A stretch of 64,000 nucleotides of DNA from Sedimentisphaerales bacterium (GTDB taxonomy: Bacteria > Planctomycetota > Phycisphaerae > Sedimentisphaerales > Anaerobacaceae). This document shows positions 60,719 through 64,000 of this stretch, in pieces. Every line of letters begins with the position of its first letter. The stretch's first letter is position 1. Under the pieces are notes generated by a model. It saw only the letters and a program-made list of their open reading frames with translations, made no database searches and was not told where the DNA came from. A program made the translations under genes and the position numbers. The stretch is taken from positions 1-64,000 of the forward strand of contig JAFGCD010000017.1 of assembly GCA_016932835.1 (NCBI GenBank), in the 5' to 3' direction.

Positions 60719-60751
60719 TATGAGTCGGTGACGACGAAGTGGAGCTGCCCG

Positions 60752-61249
60752 ATGCGTTGGTTTCGGTTTGCGATATTGATTGTTTTTGTTACGGTAGTGC
60801 AGGCAAGCGTGCTGCCGAACCTGGAGGTAAGCCCGGATCTTCTGCTCATTCTCCTCGTTTTCTTCTGCATTTACTGCGAACCGAACGAGGCTATCATAAC
60901 GTCTTTTGCCATCGGCTTTGCGGCTGATTTGATCGGGTCGCCTATGCCCCTTATGCCGATGGGCCCTCAAACAATCAGCTTCGGTCTTTTCGGGACGCTG
61001 CTGGCTTATATTCACCGTGTGATCAATGTCAGAAAGATGCCTTATCAGGCCTTGACGATATTCATAACAGCACTTCTGGCCGGAGTCCTGGCCCAGTTTC
61101 TGGCGATGCTCAAAGGCCATGTAATAGTATCGAACATCTGGGGTATGCTGCTGGGCGTTGCGATTTATTCGGGTCTTGTCGGGCCGTTTCTGTTCCTGCC
61201 GTCGGCGTGGTGGATGCGTGTCAGGATGCATCGTTTCGCTCGGCGATAA
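60752..61249 (+). CDS. mreD: Rod shape-determining protein MreD
   Basis: About 165 residues from MRWFRFAIL; the longer 60728 start is an alternative. Five or so membrane helices with MreD-type 'SVLPNLEVSPDLLLILLVFFCIYCEPNEAIITSFAIGFAADLIGS' and 'GPQTISFGLFGTLLAYI'. Short, as is usual for MreD. Confidence 0.88.
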   Translation: MRWFRFAILIVFVTVVQASVLPNLEVSPDLLLILLVFFCIYCEPNEAIITSFAIGFAADLIGSPMPLMPMGPQTISFGLFGTLLAYIHRVINVRKMPYQALTIFITALLAGVLAQFLAMLKGHVIVSNIWGMLLGVAIYSGLVGPFLFLPSAWWMRVRMHRFARR

Positions 61250-61329
61250 TCCAATGCGAGGCGAAGCCGAAGTGACATTGACGAAACAGGACCCTCGATA
61301 TTATACGATAATTCAGTGCGCCGGGTAAA

Positions 61330-63495
61330 ATGTACGAAAAGCGAGTACGAATTCTTGTCATAACAAGTTCAGTTCTGCTGGCGATCTGCATCCTCCGCCT
61401 GGGGCAGATGCAGTTGTTTCCCGGCTCGTCGCTGCAGGACGACATAGCCCGACTGCGAAAACAGGGGAATTCATCTCGTCAACTCAAGACGGTCCGCGGG
61501 CTGATACTTGACAGAAAAGGCAGGGCCCTTGCTACGGACGTGGTGCGATTCCAGCTCTGCATAAAATACGAGCTATGTTCGATTCTGGATGAAAACGTTC
61601 GAAAGGCTTCGCTGCTTCGGGCGGCGAGCAATTCCGACGATGAAGCGGCCAACAAGGCTCTTGTCGCTGCGCGCGGCAAGCTCGAAGCCAAGCTCGCAAC
61701 GATGCAGCAGATAATCGACAAGCTCGCGCTGTTCGGCGCCGAGCGAGAGGATATCGAACGTGATATTCGCGAGATAAACGAGCGAATATGGAAGCTCAGG
61801 ACGTTTCTTGCATGGCGGCGAGGTGAGCCGAATCCGGAGTTAATACGCAGGTACGGCAAGATCAGCAGTGTACCGCTGTCCGAGGCGATCGACGACTTCG
61901 AGAAGCAGGTGCCGAGCGAGAGCCGGCGTCTGGTGCTTACTTCGAGGGTCAGCAACCTGCCCGAGATGAATAAAGCGATACCGATTGTCGAGATCGAGGA
62001 CGACGACGAGGTTTTCAATGCACAGGTTGAGTTCATGAATGTGGACGGGATCAAGATTCTTCCGCGAGAAGACAGGTTCTATCCATACGGTTCCGCAGCG
62101 GCGCAGACAATCGGGTGGGTAGGCCCGGCGTCTCGGCCTGAAGACCTGGAGGTCTTTGCGGACGACAAACTCGCCAGTTATCTGAGCGGGGAACTGTGTG
62201 GCAGAGAAGACGGGGTCGAATATGTCTGCGAAGCGATTCTTCGAGGCAGGCGCGGCGAGCTGCTATACGATATCGACAAACAGCTCGTGAGCGAGACGGA
62301 GACTCAATTAGGCAGAGATGTTCGGCTGACTATCGATATCGAACTGCAGAAACGGATAGAGGATTACCTGGCCGGTTATGAGTACGACCCTAATTGCGGG
62401 CCGGGGGTCGCGGCGGTTCTGATTGATGTTGCATCCGGCGATGTTCTGGTGATGGCTTCACTGCCCACATTCGATCTTAACCGCGTTCGGTACGACTACG
62501 GGGAACTATCGACAGACGACATCAACAAACCTCTGATTAACCGGGCGATCAACAAATGGTATCCGCCGGGTTCGGTTGTCAAGCCGCTGATTTTCGTGGC
62601 CGGGGCGCAGAGCGGCGTTATCAGCCCGGATGAGGTTATCAGTTGTCCTGCGAAGGCGGCGCCGGAGGGCTGGCCCAACTGCTGGATTTATAACACATAC
62701 CACTGGATGGGGCACGATAACCAATGGCCCAACAATAACGCCCGCAACGCTATCAAGGGCAGTTGCAATATCTACTTTTCCCGGCTTGCGGACCGCATTG
62801 ATCCTCCGATTCTGCAGCAGTGGCTATTCGAGTTCGGGTACGGCAGGAGCATCGTGCCGGGGCCGGCGCATCTTGAAGACAGCGAATTCGAAAGGTCCTT
62901 TCGACATCTCTCGGGGAGGATTTCGAGCGGCGTGCCGAAGGGTCGAATAGTTCGTTTCGACCAGGTTCCCCTGCTGACCAAGCAAGAGCGGAGATGGTTC
63001 GGTATAGGTCACGGCAAGCTGCTTGTTACTCCTTTGCAGGTGGCCAATGCAATGGCGGCGCTGGCCCGGGGGGGCAAATACAAATCGCCGCAGTTGTTCC
63101 TCGATGATCCGAACGGGCCTTCAAGGCGGATACGAGTGGACTGCAACGAAACGGACCTGATGCTGTCTGAGGAGGTGCTGGCGACTGTTTATGACGGGAT
63201 GTGGGCGGTCGTTAATGAGACCAGCGGCACTGCTAATAAGCAGTTTGCCGGTGTGCTGGGGCGGCTCGCCGAGCAGGACGTGAAGGTTTACGGCAAGACA
63301 GGCTCGACCGAAAGCCCCGATCACGCATGGTTCGGCGGATTTGGCAAAGACAGCGAAGGACGCGCAATTGCAATCGCGTTAGTCGTAGAAGGCGGCCAGC
63401 ACGGTTCATCGGACGCGGCTCCGCTGGCGCGGGACATCATCCAATTCTCGATAGAAGCAGGATACCTGGGCAAAGCCATTGCCGATACGGAATGA
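61330..63495 (+). CDS. mrdA: Penicillin-binding protein 2 (elongation transpeptidase) with insert
   Basis: 721 residues. Membrane helix (5-28), PBP dimerisation domain starting 'LKTVRGLILDRKGRALATDVVRFQLCIKYEL', and a transpeptidase domain with SxxK in 'YPPGSVVKPLIF', SxN in 'KGSCNIYFSRL' and KTG in 'VYGKTGSTESPDHAWF'. An extra ~110-residue helical insert (about residues 95-205; 'LEAKLATMQQIIDKLALFGAEREDIERDIREINERIWKL') interrupts the N-terminal domain and is predicted coiled coil. It builds cross-links in peptidoglycan during elongation. RodA is not visible before the convergent gene begins. Confidence 0.93.
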   Translation: MYEKRVRILVITSSVLLAICILRLGQMQLFPGSSLQDDIARLRKQGNSSRQLKTVRGLILDRKGRALATDVVRFQLCIKYELCSILDENVRKASLLRAASNSDDEAANKALVAARGKLEAKLATMQQIIDKLALFGAEREDIERDIREINERIWKLRTFLAWRRGEPNPELIRRYGKISSVPLSEAIDDFEKQVPSESRRLVLTSRVSNLPEMNKAIPIVEIEDDDEVFNAQVEFMNVDGIKILPREDRFYPYGSAAAQTIGWVGPASRPEDLEVFADDKLASYLSGELCGREDGVEYVCEAILRGRRGELLYDIDKQLVSETETQLGRDVRLTIDIELQKRIEDYLAGYEYDPNCGPGVAAVLIDVASGDVLVMASLPTFDLNRVRYDYGELSTDDINKPLINRAINKWYPPGSVVKPLIFVAGAQSGVISPDEVISCPAKAAPEGWPNCWIYNTYHWMGHDNQWPNNNARNAIKGSCNIYFSRLADRIDPPILQQWLFEFGYGRSIVPGPAHLEDSEFERSFRHLSGRISSGVPKGRIVRFDQVPLLTKQERRWFGIGHGKLLVTPLQVANAMAALARGGKYKSPQLFLDDPNGPSRRIRVDCNETDLMLSEEVLATVYDGMWAVVNETSGTANKQFAGVLGRLAEQDVKVYGKTGSTESPDHAWFGGFGKDSEGRAIAIALVVEGGQHGSSDAAPLARDIIQFSIEAGYLGKAIADTE

Positions 63496-63516
63496 ACGAG
63501 CAAGAGGGAGAGAAGC

Positions 63517-64000
63517 TCAAGACAGGGATATGTCAACTGCGGGCTGGAGTTTATTTAGCCGGCTCTGGAGGATTTTGAAGAATTCCTCGTTGTCGGGCCA
63601 GAGGATTCTTTCGTCGTCGGGCATTGGTTTTTGGATTTCATCGAGGAACCGCCCTACCGCCGCAGTATCCAATTCCTTCGCAGCAACACCGAGACCGAGT
63701 TTTTCCACATAGTGAGCGTTGATTATCTGCTCGTATTGTCCCGCGACGGGCTGGAGGAGCATCTTCTTTTTCAGGTAGAGGCATTCGCTCAGCAATGAAA
63801 AGCCCGCCGATGCGATGACTCCTCCGGCGGCGGCGAGATCGTTGAGGAAGCCCTCGGTGGAACGTTTTTTGAAGACGCAGTTCTTATAGTCGAGGGGGGT
63901 CGGCGTGGTCTTGTCGAAGCCGTAGATGAAGAACTTATGGTCGCTGAATCCGCTTAACACCCGACAGAGACCTTCGCGGTCCTGGCCGGTAGTGGAATAG
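63517..64000 (-). CDS. Glycosyltransferase, MJ1255/VC2487-type GT28-like (partial)
   Basis: The frame is open to the right edge ('YSTTGQDREGLCRV...'), so only the C-terminal ~160 residues are in view and the real start is outside the window. 'HKFFIYGFDK', 'AGGVIASAGFSLLSECLYLKKKMLLQPVAGQYEQIINAHYVEKLGLG' is the GT-B donor-binding half typical of UDP-sugar transferases of the MurG/MGDG-like branch. Convergent with mrdA across 21 bases. Confidence 0.8.
   Translation of the reverse strand, partial: YSTTGQDREGLCRVLSGFSDHKFFIYGFDKTTPTPLDYKNCVFKKRSTEGFLNDLAAAGGVIASAGFSLLSECLYLKKKMLLQPVAGQYEQIINAHYVEKLGLGVAAKELDTAAVGRFLDEIQKPMPDDERILWPDNEEFFKILQSRLNKLQPAVDISLS

Noticed and set aside
1-64000. CRISPR array or rRNA operon
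   Set aside because: No regularly spaced repeat array and no rRNA-like sequence was seen anywhere in the window.

Overview
The window looks like a chromosomal segment of a planctomycete, most likely of the Phycisphaerae (inference from gene content, not from a marker-gene search). The clues are Tat-type sulfatases, DUF1080 (3-keto-disaccharide hydrolase-like) proteins, FG-GAP proteins with a dockerin-like C-terminus, a PEP-CTERM protein, 'DPNAP' tails, and dense use of tct/gag-rich codons that leaves many long antisense shadow ORFs. The replicon is moderately GC-rich, and gene starts often carry GGAG-type ribosome binding sites.

Layout. 1-4.2 kb: intergenic repeats and a single-chain type IIG restriction-methylation enzyme. 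4.3-14.1 kb: secreted or regulatory proteins (CxxCH/PD40/TPR protein, two FG-GAP proteins, an FHA-GAF protein, a large secreted unknown and a DUF1080 protein). 14.2-19.1 kb: a GldA/GldF/GldG-like ABC system with a DUF4340 partner. 19.4-22.1 kb: pyruvate phosphate dikinase with a near-consensus promoter. 22.3-31.4 kb: a seven-gene minus-strand run of an M16 peptidase pair, two secreted unknowns, two sulfatases and a truncated CxxCH protein. 31.5-33.0 kb: another secreted unknown. 33.1-37.6 kb: tRNA-Ser(TGA) followed by two further copies of its 3' end and AT-richer orphan genes, which reads as a decayed stack of integrations without an integrase. 37.9-45.0 kb: a glycan cluster (GDP-sugar reductase, HddC-like and HddA-like heptose enzymes, GT-C and GT2 membrane glycosyltransferases). 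45.3-49.4 kb: a PEP-CTERM vWA protein, a candidate structured RNA, a lipoprotein-type Pcm, a lipoprotein and tRNA-Gly(GCC). 49.6-52.6 kb: tig-clpP-clpP. 52.6-57.2 kb: a lipoprotein, an orphan DNA methyltransferase, lnt and a HEAT-repeat lipoprotein. 57.5-63.5 kb: the cell-shape operon (coiled-coil membrane protein, mini membrane protein, mreB, mreC, mreD, PBP2). The right edge holds a partial glycosyltransferase.

The genes fall into three functional blocks. One is envelope construction: MreBCD-PBP2, Lnt, lipoproteins, and heptose or deoxyheptose glycan assembly. One is degradation of sulfated polysaccharide and handling of its products: sulfatases, DUF1080 proteins and the secreted CxxCH/propeller proteins. 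One is protein quality control: trigger factor, two ClpP and PIMT. The most interesting unexplained items are the stacked tRNA-Ser attachment sites with a 70-bp repeat shared with the left edge, a candidate non-coding RNA at 47.15-47.28 kb with competing 9-bp helices and tandem terminators, and two uncharacterised membrane proteins placed directly before mreB. All functional calls come from reading motifs by eye; no database search was run.
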